A DNA stretch of 64,000 nt from Golubevia sp. BC0850. Taxonomy: Eukaryota; Basidiomycota; Exobasidiomycetes; Golubeviales; Golubeviaceae. Shown piece by piece: positions 11,835 to 24,500 of this stretch (positions within the stretch are counted from its first letter, which is position 1; the number at the start of each line of letters is the position of its first letter). The stretch lies in the NCBI GenBank assembly GCA_012976225.1, contig JAAVVG010000010.1:682001-746000 (forward strand), written 5' to 3'. A model generated the notes under the pieces. The model worked only from the letters and a program-made list of their open reading frames with translations. It was not told the DNA's origin and did no database searches. Position numbers and translations under genes: made by a program.

Positions 11835-13881
11835 ATGATCACCGAAGTGAGACCATCGAGCCAATCTTCCACATGGAGATTAAGCCATATCCTCAAAGGT
11901 CATTCTTCAGATGTCAGTATTAAATTTGGGCTGTTCAGCTTTTGCTTCGTTCGTCCTAATTACAGTCAGTCATCACTCACCTTCATCCTTCTTCACCAGG
12001 TAAAGTCCGTCAGAACCTCCTCACTGAAGGAAGAGACCACTTCGGATCAATGCTCAGAGTTCATTCTCTCTGCATCAAGAGACGAAACAGGAAGACTTTG
12101 GTGCAGGACTTTGACTTCTTCGGCTTCCACGTCAGAGCTAGCTTCGTCTCCTCCTCGGTACGAGCCAACGGAAGGATTCTCGGAACGATGCATCTTCAAA
12201 GGAAACAGATATGCTAATTCGGTTGCTGCTTTAGCTCCTTGCGAGGAAGCTCCAGAGGGTGAGAGATTTGGCTGTTCGGTATCCTAATTTCGTCAGAACC
12301 TCACACAATTTTACTTGCTCTTACTCGATCTATTCCGCCTTCCATCATCTTTATTCTTCAGGTCAATTCATTCTTGGATCTCTAGATTCAGTCACTCGAG
12401 TCTTCTTGTCTTCCTCCAGCCCAAACCAACCACCGAAACTGCTTCAAGAGTTAACATCTCATTATGACAATGTTTCTTGCATTGCTATCTCTCAATACCC
12501 TTCAAATAGTTCTTTAGTCTCAACACAGACGACTTCAAAGCACCCTTCTTTTCCAATTTCTTCCATACGTGCTCCGATTATGATTACAGGCTCGTGGGAT
12601 CAGACAGCAAGGGTCTATTCGCTTCTTCGCTCTACGAAAACCGAAGGATTCAAATTCGAATGGCAAGAGAAAATTCTTTTGAAAGGTCACAAGTCAGCAG
12701 TCTGGGGTGTAGCTATCGCGAACAGGGAAGCGTCGGAATTTTTGACTTCTTCAGCAGATCTTTTTATTCGATTATTCAAAGGAGAAGAATGTGTTCGGAT
12801 GTTTACCGGTCACACCGATGTTGTCAGAGGTATAATCTTGATGAGAGCTCCTTCGGATTGTCAATCCGTAGATTTTGCTAAGGAGCCATCTCTCGAACCT
12901 TCGGAACCGCTCTTCTTGACTTGTAGCAACGATGCAACTCTACAACTGCATTCTCTCTCAAACTCAAGAATCGAACGACCAGATCGGGTTCCGGAAAATG
13001 GCGGTCTACCCATCAGAACACTCAAAGGTAGCGAAAGCTTGGTTTATGAAAGTTGTTGGATGGGAGAAGATCTGAACGTTGGAAGTTGTGGAGAAGATGG
13101 ATGTCTTAGAATATGGGATTGTGACAGTGAGTCTTCTAACACCAGTCCTTCACTTCGAAAAGTCCCAAGTCCAAGATTTTCGTTCCAGATAAGCTTGCTG
13201 AAAGCGTTTCTTCTTTTCTTTCTTTGTCTTTTTCAGTGGAGCTTCAGCTAGACGTAATTCCTCAGCCCGTGATTTCGGTTTGGTCTTTGGCTTATTTACC
13301 TCTATCTGGAGACCTAGTCACGGGCTCTTCCGATGGGTCAATCAGGGTCTATACTAGAAGGACTAGAGCTCAAGACGTTGAAGCTTTAGGGGAAGTTTCA
13401 GAGGAAGAAGTGGAAGAGCATCAGAAGATGTGTGATGAGGTTCGCAACGCTAAGAATGGGTAAGTCTCAAATGAAAGAGATGCAGAGAGCTTTGTGTTGT
13501 ATCTTCATGGCACTTCGACTGAATTTCTTTCGCGAACTTCGCTTCAAATTTTCTTCAGTCCGCGCTCTGAGATCGTCACTTCCGACTCCAGTGTGACGTC
13601 TACCTCTGGAAAACAGCTCCATTCCGATGGACTAGAGTATGATTCCATTCTCCAAATCGACGTCTCTGATGATTCTCCAGCTTTGAAGCTGCCGCTGAAC
13701 AAGGGAGGTGAGTGAAAGGTTGCCATTCTTCGTTCACCCTACCTGTTGAGTCCTGATCATCTCGTCCAAAAACCCAGATGACCCAGTCGCTTTGGCTCAA
13801 GGATTCATCCAGGAAAACTCTCTACCAGAATCTTACGAGAAAGAAATCATTCAATTCATAGAAATGGTTGGACCAAAATGA
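11835..13881 (+). CDS. DOA1/UFD3/PLAA-like WD40-PFU protein, PUL domain not found
   Basis: Ubiquitin-binding cofactor family of Cdc48. Exons 11835-11912, 12000-12258, 12362-13126, 13237-13459, 13559-13707 and 13778-13881 give 525 aa; an in-frame ATG at 11817 is an alternative start. Seven-blade WD40 propeller: LSHILKGHSSDV, LSASRDETGRLW, ITGSWDQTARVY, LLKGHKSAVWGVA, MFTGHTDVVRG, SCGEDGCLRIWD and VTGSSDGSIRVY. A PFU domain follows (LQIDVSDDSPALKLPLNKG ... FIQENSLPESYEKEIIQFI). The gene stops four codons later. The C-terminal PUL domain, which docks on Cdc48 in Doa1/PLAA, is not visible in the next 300 bp. A decayed F-box copy lies immediately downstream on the opposite strand. Either the gene is truncated or a PUL exon escaped me. 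Confidence 0.85.
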
Positions 13882-14169
13882 TGTTGACACTCAGCCACAA
13901 AATCAATCAGTCTTGAAACCCAATCCCTTTGAATCGGTCTTTGAGCTGGTATCAACGATACGTGGATCTCTGATGAGCCAGAATAAGACGTCAGAGCAGT
14001 GACTAACGACACTCTCCCCAGACGCCACTCACCTTGAACTTCAACTCCCACCTCCTTACGTTCGACCGATAAAGCCCCGCTTAATCAAACTAATCACTTC
14101 CCATGCTTTTGATAGGATCTTCAGTAGGACTAGCGATGGAGTTGAACGTCTGATTCTCCTTTCTTCAGC

Positions 14170-16197
14170 TACGGGTCTCAGGATATGCGTGAAGCGAGAA
14201 GAAGGCGACTAGTTCTTCGTTGACTTCTTTGAGCCGAGGCTCGTATCTGAGATAATTCAAGCTCAGATGAGGGAAATTTGACATATCCACAGGTTCAGTA
14301 TCTGCTAAAACGAAACCTTCCATGCTAGTACACCCGTCCAAAGTGGTTTCGCACTCCTTCAGAAAGAGTAAAGCTGAGGCGTTGAAGTGGAAACCCTAGA
14401 CTTAGTGTTGCACCTCATGAGGTAGGAATCTTTGAGGTTAGGGCATTTCCAGCTTAAAGACGCCTGAAGTAATCTCCCCGAGCAGTGCCTGAGAGCCAAC
14501 CTCTCGAGATGTGGAAAGTGTAGCAACTTGAAGGAGTCTGTCTTTTAGGGTTCTTCTATTTCAATCTGGTGAAGTGATACGACCTTTAAGCTCGGAGCTG
14601 TGAGATAGGAGAGATATTGATCCGAGGAAAGCTTAATCCCTGTCTTGTTGTCCTTAAGAGTCCAATCTTCGATGCGAGGGCTAGTCCAATTGACCGAAAC
14701 TTGAGAGAGATCCTTTGAGCAATCTCTTACACTTAAAATCTCGAGAGCTGAAAATTTAATTGGAAGGTCTTGAGGAGGGCTCGGGGCGCTCATGTCGATT
14801 CTGAAGTGGTGGACATAGATTGAGGCGATTGTTGATCATGTCGACTGAAGAAACTTGCAGAGAGTACCTAGTGAGAGCACTTGATGTGGATCGTCGGATC
14901 GATAAAGAAGAGCACTCAGTCGTAAAGCTGTAAATGATGGAGTTGAGACTTGGGAGAGAAGCTTAATCAGAACTTCTGCGTCTTGACCTTCATTGAGATC
15001 GATAATCTTGAATTGAGGGAAGAAGTTGTCGAAGTTTGGAGAGCTGGAGTCCTGTGATTTGAACTTGACTTTTGAAAGTAGAAGAGTTTGTAAGGATTGG
15101 CTGTTGTTCTGGAGTATGGAAAGGAATGATTCTAAAGCGATTTTCTCGATGTAACCATGTCGGTAGCTCCTGGCAGCTAGATTGATGACCTCCAGACCTG
15201 TTCCGAGCCTTTTCAACAACGCTCTGTTCCAAACAATCTCCACGCTACTGTCGTACCAATTTTTCAGCCTCTTAAGATTCGATCCCATCGTTGTGGTTCT
15301 GTCTTCTCGTAACTCGGACCTAGGTCTCTCCACCTCTCCACCTTCCACGATAATTGGAGTTGAAGGACTTGAGAGTTACAGCTTCAGAGAGGCTAGAATA
15401 GGGCATTTTAAAGCAAAATGAAACGCTTCTTGAGACTGGAGAGCATTGAGGTCTAGTGTTTTGAGGCTTGATTGGGAGAAAGAGAGTTCTGAAAGCATCT
15501 TCCCGGCTTGTTCGGGCAGACTACCCCTCGCATGACGTGCTTCAAAGCCAAACGAAAACCCTTTAAAATCTCCCCCATATTTACGGATTCTAGCGAGTAA
15601 AGCCTGGATCTGATCGAAAGGTTGGATTTGATCTTGCTTGGTCCCAGGGTCCACTGTTGTAGCAATCGAGAAGCGTTCTGTTTCGACGTTAACGAGAGAT
15701 GGACAAATTATTTGGACGTCTATTAAATGCGGAAAAGGCTCTAGGTGATCTATGATAGCCATGATGTACTCGCATCTCTCATCTTCATATTCAAAATCTT
15801 GCTGGTATTCTATAGACATTCTTTTGAGAGTGACTTTTGAGAAAAGGAGAGTTTGGATAACCTTGATATTGTTTCCGTCTAGGTAATGCCAGTAAGTGCT
15901 GGGTAGAGTCAAAGTCATATTAACCAGTCTGTGGCCTGATAAACCAGATAATCTGTCAAAAAGTTGAAGGTCTTTTGCAACGTGCTGTTCTTCCATTTCT
16001 TCTTCGTCCTGGCCAGGTTTGAAATCTGGATGATCCTTGATGTTGAGATCGAGGATTTGGTGAAGTGTTGAGTAGGATTAGATGAGATTTCTCCAAGTTC
16101 TAGAAACGGCACCTGATCTTGCGAGGTCGGCTGAAGGAGAGAATGATAGAAGGTTGGTGAACGTCTCGTCGGGTACAGCTTTGGATGGATCTGTCAT
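14170..16197 (-). pseudogene. Decayed F-box/leucine-rich-repeat gene, copy A
   Basis: Reads on the minus strand from ATG at 16197 (MTDPSKAVPDETFTNLLSF...), an F-box-like helix ending in SRTWRNLI. A TAA stop (16078-16080) follows. The frame then continues open as SYSTLHQILDLNI and as blocks of 100-200 residues of leucine-rich sequence (15996-15376, 15348-14836, 14793-14545), interrupted by further stops, down to about 14170. Copy B (33477-34948, plus strand) has the same order of segments. Leucine spacing such as LKTLDLNALQS and FSALEILSVRDC fits F-box/LRR substrate receptors of SCF ubiquitin ligases. At least three interruptions make it a pseudogene unless unseen introns remove them. Confidence 0.75.
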
Positions 16198-16401
16198 GTT
16201 CCGAACTGTGGTAAAATTTTGAAATGAATCAAAGAAGCGAAAGAGAGAAGGAAGAAGGAAGGAGAAGATGGAATCTTTGAAGTTTTTCATTTAGTCACTC
16301 AAGTCTTGATTACGAGTTATCTGCATCAATTCGAGATTTTACATCTATAAATGAATCATTTCTATTGAGGATGACGTAGTTTACAGTACTATTACAGATT
16401 C

Positions 16402-19400
16402 TTAACTTGCCAATTCGGTGTCGCCATCTCCATCTCCTGGGATTCCTCTACCCCTTCCCATACCTTTCTCCTTCCCCGAACTTCCACTCCCGCTAGCTTC
16501 TTTAAGCCCATCTCCAATGGCAACTTCCTCCTTCGCAGCGATTCCACTTCCAATTGGTCCACCATTAAGTCGTCTCCTCAAAGCATCATACTTTCTCTTC
16601 TGAGCATTAGAAACCGAAGGAGAAACTTTTTGAAGAGCTTTCTGGAAGTGAATTTGCATGACTTTCAAAACTGGAGTAGTAGGTTTATTATTAAGTCCAA
16701 CGAAAGAGAGATCCGAGAAAGAGTTATTCAAAGGATGAGTTGAGTTTAAACTTCCTCCATTGGGATTTGAGGTGGTGGTAGCTTGTTCTCTTTCATTTTT
16801 GGTTAAAGCTTCTCTTAAAGCCAGAGTAGCAGCTTCTCTAACCAAAGCAGCGAGATCAGCTCCTGAATAGCCTTCAGCTTTCCTCTCTTCTGCGATAGCT
16901 TTCAAGTCGACGTCTTCACCTAATGGAGTCTTCTTGCTGATAGTCTTCAAGATTTCGAACCTTTCTTCTGCATTCGGTAGATCAACGTATAACAATTTGT
17001 CCAATCGACCAGGTCGACACATTGCTGGATCGATCATGTCCGGTCGATTCGTAGCACCAATGATGAAAGTTTGGACTCTGGTTTCTAGACCATCTAGTTC
17101 TGTCAAGAGAGTATTGACCACTCTGGAAGAGGATTCGGACTGTGAAGCAGAGGAGACAGGTTGAGGGGTATGATTTTCAGAGGAGGTTGCTTGGACTCGA
17201 AACCTCACGAAAGCAGAACTCACCAGAGCATCGTCTCTTCTTGGAACTAGAGCGTCAAGTTCATCGAAGAAGATGACACAAGGACTCGAGGTTCTGGCTC
17301 TAGCAAAGACCTGCCTGACAGCTCTCTCGGACTCTCCGACGTACTGTGGTTGGCGAGAAACGGAGAGAAGATCAGCCGCCGAAAAGAGCTATCTGACCAT
17401 CCGCATCCCTTTGGTGAAGTGACCCACCTTGTTTAACAACTCGGGTCCTTTCACACTAATGAAGTTGGCTCCGCTTTCATTAGCCACAGCTTTAGCCAAC
17501 AAAGTTTTCCCACAACCCGGAGGACCCCAAAGTAAAACTCCACTACTAGCTGAAACTCCCACACTTTCAAACAATTCAGGTCTTCTGATAGGATGAACGA
17601 TAGCCATAGCAAGTTCATCTCTAGTAGAATGTAAAGCTCCGATATCTGACCAAGTAACATCTGGAACAGTTGCGAAACCTTCTCTCTGAGAAGAAGGTTG
17701 AATTGAGGGCAGAGAAAGAGTGAAATCTTGAGGTGTTAAGTGTAAAGGATCTAATTGATTGGAAGTTAAAGTTGTTGGATACGAGAGAAGGAAAAGTGAA
17801 ATTGGAGTCCTGAGTAACGAAGTTGGTAGTAACGAAGATAGAGAAGATAAAGGTGAAGTAGTTGCTAAAGTGGAACACCGTGTTTGAGGTTCACTTAAGA
17901 CGGGAGTCAAAGTTCCAGGAGTAGCTTCAGCAGAATTCATTCCACTTGCGATTTCTTGAGGAGTTTTCTCTTCATATCCACCTTCACCTTCCCAACTCAT
18001 TTCAACATCTCTATCTCTTTCAACAACTTCTGCCCCATTTCCATCAGCTTCCCCAATCCTCTGTTTTTCCTGGATCAATTCTTGAACTTTCTTCTCTCCA
18101 TTTCCATCTCCAGATTGAATCTGAACCAATTCACCAAACATTCTCTTAACAGCCATGACTCCAGCTGCACTAGTCAAAGCCTGTAAATCAGCCCCAACGT
18201 AACCAGGTGTCATTTTCGCTAAAGCTTTGAAATCGAATTCCCCACTAAGCCGAAGAGGTTTGAGAAGAGCTCTTAAGATTTCTTCCCTACCTGCTTCATC
18301 TGGAACTCCGAGGGCGATTTCGTGATCGAATCTACCAGCTCTACGAAGCGCTGGATCTAGAGAATCTGGTCGATTAGTAGCTCCGATGATGATCACTGGA
18401 GGTGGAGGAGGAGTGTCTGAATTGGGTGGCCAAGTGAGGTCTGAGGGAGAAGAGATGGGAGAAGGGTCAGATCCACTGCGTTCGGCTTGATGCTCTGGGA
18501 GGCGACCTGACGGTTACAGCTTCATTTGACTAAGAGTCGAACATTCCAGCTCATTCGGAGAGATGAGCCTGACTGGAGATGTAGCGCATAGATGATGGAG
18601 TGACAATCTTCCTGCCCTTCGACCTTTGGTCTGCTCCTCTCTGGCAGGCAATGCTCCTTATGAGATACGAACGTTCTCTAAGCTTCATCCCTTGTTTGAT
18701 CGCCATCTGTGACCTCCACGCCACTCTAGCCCTCCCCTTTGCGTCTCGACAGGAAACTCACCATCCATCAAAGTCAACAATTGAGCCACAATCCTCCTCT
18801 CCATTTCCCTACCAGCATTCTCTCTTTTCCCGGTTATGGCGTCAATCTCATCCAAAAACAAGATAGCAGGTGCTAACTTCCTGGCCTTCTCGAATGTTTC
18901 CCTTAAAGTCCTTTCACTTTCACCACTAGTTCCACTGACTATACTTGGAGAGCTTAGACTTAGAAATGGAACGTTAAGAGAATGAGCTAAAGATCCAGCT
19001 AACAGAGTTTTACCACAGCCTGGTGGACCATGAAGTAAAACTCCCAAAGGAGGTCTAACTCCTGTATGAGAGTAGATTTCAGGATGAAGTAAAGGTAAAG
19101 CGACTAATTCTAAAAGGGTTGTGATTGAAGATGATAAACCACCTAAGGAAGATAAAGGAGTGTTAGGAGCTGCATATTTCTCTAAATCTGATTCTCTAGA
19201 AGAAGATTGATGACCGGTTGAAGTTGAAGTTTTTGAAGATCTTTGACGTTTTGAAGAAGAGGAGGTCGAGTTCCCTGTCCCCGCACCTTCTTGATTAGAC
19301 GAGAATCTTGAAGATTTCCTTTTAGTTGAAGTATTTGAATGAAAGTGATCTGAACCTGTTGAATCTATTGTTGGATCTGAATCCAATTGTCTATCTTTGC

Positions 19401-19668
19401 CTTTACCTTTCTCTGGAGAAGAATTGATGGCTAAAGATGATGATTCATCTTGACTTTGATTTTCAGCTTGAAATTCTATTGATCGTTCTGATTCTTGTTT
19501 CTGAGTTGCTAAAGCGGCTGCTAATGCTGCAGCAGCTGCACTTCCAGCTGGAGGTGGGTTCAGGGAAATCGATCTTGAAGGTGAACTTCGGGAGGAGGAA
19601 GAGGATCCATTCGCTGCACTAGATCGGGAAGTAGCGCTACTCCAATTGGCTGTAATGGATCGGTTCAT
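16402..19668 (-). CDS. RIX7: Ribosome-export AAA ATPase RIX7/NVL
   Basis: Type II AAA ATPase that releases factors from pre-60S particles in the nucleus. Exons 19668-18762, 18506-17428, 17343-17224 and 17139-16402 are in phase and give 947 aa. The N-terminus is Ser/Ala-rich with a KRQRSSK basic patch. AAA domain 1: GPPGCGKT near residue 211, then AILFLDEIDAI and IIIGATNRPDSLDPALRR. AAA domain 2: WGPPGCGKT near 628, YVGESERAVRQVF, VIFFDELDAL and IIGATNRPDMIDPAMCRPGR. The SDIGALHSTRDEL segment before D2 is typical of Rix7/NVL. A Gly/Arg tail follows. Cdc48 is excluded because it lacks this N-terminus and has a different linker. The D1 Walker B is normal (DEID). Confidence 0.94.
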
Positions 19669-20098
19669 AGGGTAAGGAGTAGAAGTAGAAGTAGCAAGGT
19701 TGAGTTGGGACTTGAGTGAGTCGATTGAACATCAAGCAAGAAGAAATTTCATTTCACAGTGTAGCTTCGGGGAGCGCCGATCACTCGACTCATATCTATA
19801 AGATCGTCTCCTCCCTCTTCTGTTGGTTTTATCAGAAGGAAAGTCACTATTAAGTTGAAAAGAGACAATTCCTTTCCGAGGGGCTGAAAGGGACGTGGCG
19901 AGTGGCGGTGAATGCCCGGTCTTCATTTTCAAATCGCTTCCTTGCGCCAACTGTCTCCAGTCAGTCAGAGTCGTACAAATTGAAAGCATAATCCTCCTGA
20001 TCACCAAAAACGTGGACAGGGTAAGAGGAGCAAGAATGTGAAGAGTAGAAATCCCACGGCCTCCCAGGCATCAACCTCATCCATCTCCGTCTCCCCCT
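19669..20098. other. Intergenic upstream of RIX7
   Basis: Should contain the RIX7 promoter and possibly 3' exons of the SQ-rich gene upstream. An ORF on the minus strand (20007-19732, Arg/Lys/Ser-rich) could be such an exon, but I could not join it with a convincing intron. No other feature seen. Confidence 0.35.
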
Positions 20099-20782
20099 TT
20101 AGATTCGAGATTCAGGTCGATCCCAAGATTGAGAAGCTGCGCTCGTAATTGCGAGAGTCTGTTGATAGTCGGTCAGGCTTCCACTTGAGACAATTTGCTT
20201 TAGTTCGACAGTAAAATGAAGCTCCTCATCTTCTTCAGAAGGCAATTCACCCTGGAACTCTTCCCACCTTCGGCAAACTTCCCACACGAACCTCCCACCC
20301 AGGCCTATATCGGTAGAGTCAGAGAAGTCCGGGATCGAGCTCTGAGAGGAACTTCATTCAACCCAAACTACTCGGTCGGCTTCTTGTGAATCTAGGTCTC
20401 CTTCGTAGTCGACTCCTTGGGTACTTTGAGATTGGGAGCCGTAATCGTCTTCCGTCATGGTTGTTTGAGATTCTCCCTGGTATTTCCCTCTGGCTTCAGT
20501 GAGGGTCTTTTGAGACACGTAAGAATATTGACTTTCGGTTATCTCACTCTCGAGTTCGCTCTGTTGAGAATCTTGAGAAGTTTGAGAAGCCTGAGAAGCT
20601 TGCGACTCTTCTTCGGCGGCTACTGCTGGATCTGAAGGGAAGGCGGGATATCAAGTTCATAGTCAGTGATGGTTCGGTTGGTAAGAGAGGGGGGGGGGAG
20701 ATCCACACGAGGACTCCAACGTCCCTGGATCCAGTCCCTCCAAGACGAAGAGACAGCATTCACCTTGTTGATTGGAACTCAT
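20099..20782 (-). CDS. Small SQ/TQ-cluster protein of unknown function, in-frame TGA
   Basis: Exon 1 is 20782-20764 (MSSNQQ) and exon 2 starts at 20631. Read directly, it ends at TGA 20356-20354 after 98 aa, in which I count 11 SQ and one TQ. SQ/TQ clusters are hallmarks of Mec1/Tel1 (ATR/ATM) substrates. Past the TGA the same frame stays open for about 80 codons (SSSQSSIPDF..., WEVCRRWEEFQGEL, EEDEELHFTVELKQ) to a TAA just above 20099. Options: (i) a genuine 98-aa protein; (ii) removal of 30 nt from GTAGTT to CTCTCAG, which excises the stop in frame; (iii) an alternative 230-nt intron from GTGAGA (about 20542) to TATAG (about 20313), preceded by a CTGAC branch-like site; (iv) readthrough. 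I recognise no family. Confidence 0.5.
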
Positions 20783-21566
20783 GATTTTGATTCCAGCTGA
20801 CGGATGATCTCAAACGTCCGGAGTCCCGAAAGGAAGGCAGTCTTACCGAGATTCTTTGGGAAGCTAGAGAAACAAGTTTCTGAGGAGAGGAGAAAAGGGG
20901 GAACACGGCAGAAACCGCTGCCCCTTAAGTAAGCTTCCCCCTGATTATGGAAATGATCAGTAGAACAAATCGTTAGAGGACTAGAGGTCGAAGGTTCATG
21001 AGGTCAAGGAGGTCCAAGAGCGCTTCCATCCTCAGCTGAAACGGGAAGAAACGTTCAGACTTCAGGCGATGTTTTCTGGCTGTCCCTTTGTCTTTTCCCG
21101 GGATTTGAAAAAATTCTTAATGCCAATTTTCAACCAGACTTATGGTCTTTGAAGCGAGATCCAACACGAACTGTTGGAATGAAGGGAAATGGGAGGGTTG
21201 AGCGACAGAGTAAAGTTCAATCGCACGAGTTCACCAGTGAAAATCCTTCTACATAGCTCCGGTCCATTTGAATTTGGTTCAGTTGAGTCTGGTTTAGTGA
21301 AAAACTGAGAGAATTAGAGCGAAGTTTTCGACGTTTAGAGTAGTTGGTGATGCTAGCGACTGAGCATGTCAACTTCTCGTCACGCGTGAAACTCCTACCA
21401 AAAAGAGTCCTACCAGCGGGTGACCTCTCTACATCATACAACTTTCTCATGAAAGGGAAGAAAAATATTATTGTATACAGTGAAAATATGTATGATAGGA
21501 TGGGGGCCATCAATCGAAATCGAGCATCTTCTCTCTAAGCCTGGAAAGCCAGGCTCTGCTCTTTCT
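20783..21566. other. Intergenic, 784 bp
   Basis: Upstream of the SQ-rich gene and downstream of the dipeptidyl aminopeptidase, both minus strand. A GTAAGA donor-like site at about 20841-20846 and an AG close to the SQ gene's ATG suggest a 5'-UTR intron. Otherwise no gene or repeat recognised. Confidence 0.4.
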
Positions 21567-24500
21567 CTAAAGCAAGCTGCCTATGGAAACCTCGAATTTC
21601 CTCTTTCCACCAGGTCCCCACCAATCTATCAGAGCTTGATTCATCCATTCATGAAGTTCTCGATAAGCTCCTCTAGTCGAAATCGAATGGTCTGAATCGG
21701 TAAACATTCTAAACCGAAAGTTTCTGACTTTAGAGTCAGTGAGAAGATCTAAAAGGTGAGCTGAATTTGAAAAGTGAACGTTGTCATCTGTTGATTGATT
21801 TGATGATGAAAGAAAAGAAGAAGAAGATAAGATACAGATGGTAGAGCACTAGGAGAGGCCTTGCTGTTGGCTGAGAACGAATGAACTCACCTCCGCTTCC
21901 TTGAGCTAACAAGAAGTGAGAGTTTCTGAACCCATCGGTGACATGAACAGAAGAGTTCTGATATCCCTGAGAATTTGAAGTTGGATCTTTCATGTATCTT
22001 TCCGTGTAGATAGAGTCGTCTGGAGATTTAGAAGGGGGGACCGTAAGAGAGGTCAGAAGAAATGTCCAGCGGCTAGACCAACAATCTGGTCTCCCTTCAC
22101 TTGTGCTGACCATGCTAAAGATACACTCACAGAATCTCCAATCCGTGACAGGAGCAACGGCTAATCCTAGACTAAGAAATTCAGAGTTAGCTTCAAGAAC
22201 TTTACTAGTCAAATAACCTCCATAACTCCAACCCCAAATTCCAATTCTAGTCTCATCCACATAAGGTAAAGTAGCCATTTTCTTGGCACTTCCAATGACA
22301 TCAATAGCTTCTAACTTTCCCAATTGTTTCGTAACTCCAAATCTGAAATCTTGACCTCTCATACCTGTACCTCTTCCATCAGCAATGGCCACTATATAAC
22401 CCAGTTCTTCCACTAAGAATTCATGCCAAGAACCACGAGAATAAGCCAAAGTTCCTTGTTGAGAATTTGGACCTCCATAAACGTGAATCAAAACTGGATA
22501 ATGGGTATGACCTGAAGAATCGAAGTCATGAGGTCTGATTTCTTGAACTAAGGTAATGGTGGAATCAGATGTTGTGATGTTATAGAACACGGTTTGAGGA
22601 GCAACGTAAGAAGCTGAGAGTTCTTTCAATTCTTTGTTGTCTTCTAAAGTCAGGTCGAAGGTTTTGTCGTCCACTCCCAGAACCTTTTGGAAAGGGGGTT
22701 GATTGGCAGCTCCTAAAGAGTAGAGAATGTAGTAAGCACCTTTAGGATCTACTGAGATATCGTAGTTTCCAGGGATGTTAGGATCTGTCAAGGGAGTGAG
22801 AGAAGAGGTCGAGATTGAGGCGGAAAACTTCGGAAGCTCAACCTCGTAGACGTGCCTTTGCGCTGGATGAGAAATGGCGGCGACGAAATAACTGATTTTT
22901 AAATGGGAAGAAAAGGATGAGATTCTTCATGAGAGGCTCAGCTGAGTCCACTACCGAAAAGGAAAAGCACATAAGAAGCTCACATCTTTCGCCTCTGCTC
23001 ATCGACAAATTTGATGTGACCTGAGATTTCCCAAGCTCCTCTTGTCAAAAACTTGGGTTCACTACTTCTAGCATCATCGAAGTATGCGATATGAAGATAG
23101 CCTTCTGGAGTGTAGACTTCATCCAAGTAAGCCGTAGAGGTTGGATTCGCTGAAAGAGGTTGGACAGTTTGAGCCTGAGGAGGAAACGAAATCGGGGGCT
23201 GTCAAACACAACGTTCTGGTGGAACTTGGTTTCAACTGAGATACCAGAAGTGTCTCTAAGGCTACCCCAATCCAAGTACTCACAGAATCGACCCAACCAC
23301 CTCTACTTCTCTCATCAATTCTCCTAACAATTTCACCAATAGCTTCTCTACCATTTTCACTCCCCTCACCACCTTTGGAAATGTCTTTCCCAACTTTCCC
23401 CATATCAAATAAAACGACTCTCATCAAATCACTTTCTCTATTCATTTCTTTAATCAAAACCTCATTTTTTCCAATCCAACTGACTTCGGTGATCAATTTC
23501 CCGAAACCATTTCCCTTTTTCGAGTCAGTGAGGCTCTCAAAATCCTGATCGAAGAGATCATCTTTAGAAGCGCCATTTCTAGTGATGATTGGATCTATCA
23601 AACTAATCTTTGAAGCTTCAACGTCTTTCTCATTTTGACCTTTTGAAGAACTTGCTTTCAAGAAATCTACATCAACGACTTTGATAGAAACCACTGGATT
23701 CTCAAATCCAGGCTTTGGATATTTCATAGCTTTGTTTTTCAAATAAGGAGTAGTTTCACCTGATTTCCAATCGTTTGGATTATAAATCGGGAATTCATAA
23801 ACTGGAACTTTAGCTTCATCAAAACTTAAATACAATAAATAATGCCCATCTTTTGAAAACCAAAAAGTGAAATCGGAAGCAAAGACTTCTTCTTCATAAA
23901 CCCAATCTGGAATTCCATTGAAAGTGGTTGAAGATCCATCTTTGGTGATTCGGATTGGTTTTGAAGTGGGTGACAGTTGAAGATAGAGATCGTTTCTTTG
24001 AACGAAAGCTATGCAAGGTGGTGGATCGTTGAAAGGACTTGAAGAAGGGGTCATAGGAGACCATGAAGCATGAGAGATTTCTGGTGATTTGGTTGGAGAA
24101 TCGATTCCTAAAGGGATGGTTTGAGAAGTTCTGACGTCGTGGATCCAATAATTTGAGAGACTTGAATGTCGCCATTGCTAAAAAAAAAAAGAACAACAAC
24201 GAAACGGGGTTTTTTTATCGGTCAAGATACAATGTTCAACAGCTCAGTAGAGAAAGAAAAGTGATTCGACATGAATGTGTTGTTTAGAAATCACTCCACT
24301 CACCTTCTTAGAATCACTCCTAAAAAGAATGTTCATCATATTCCCACTCATCTTGAATTGGTTCCAAATGATTCTATTCCCTTTTGTATCCTTCACATTC
24401 TTACCTAAAAGATATTCAGACAATCCGCCTCCTTTTGCTATTTCTCCTTGACCAGTTTTGGATTTTCTGAGATGAGTCACATCTTCAAGAATGATATCTC

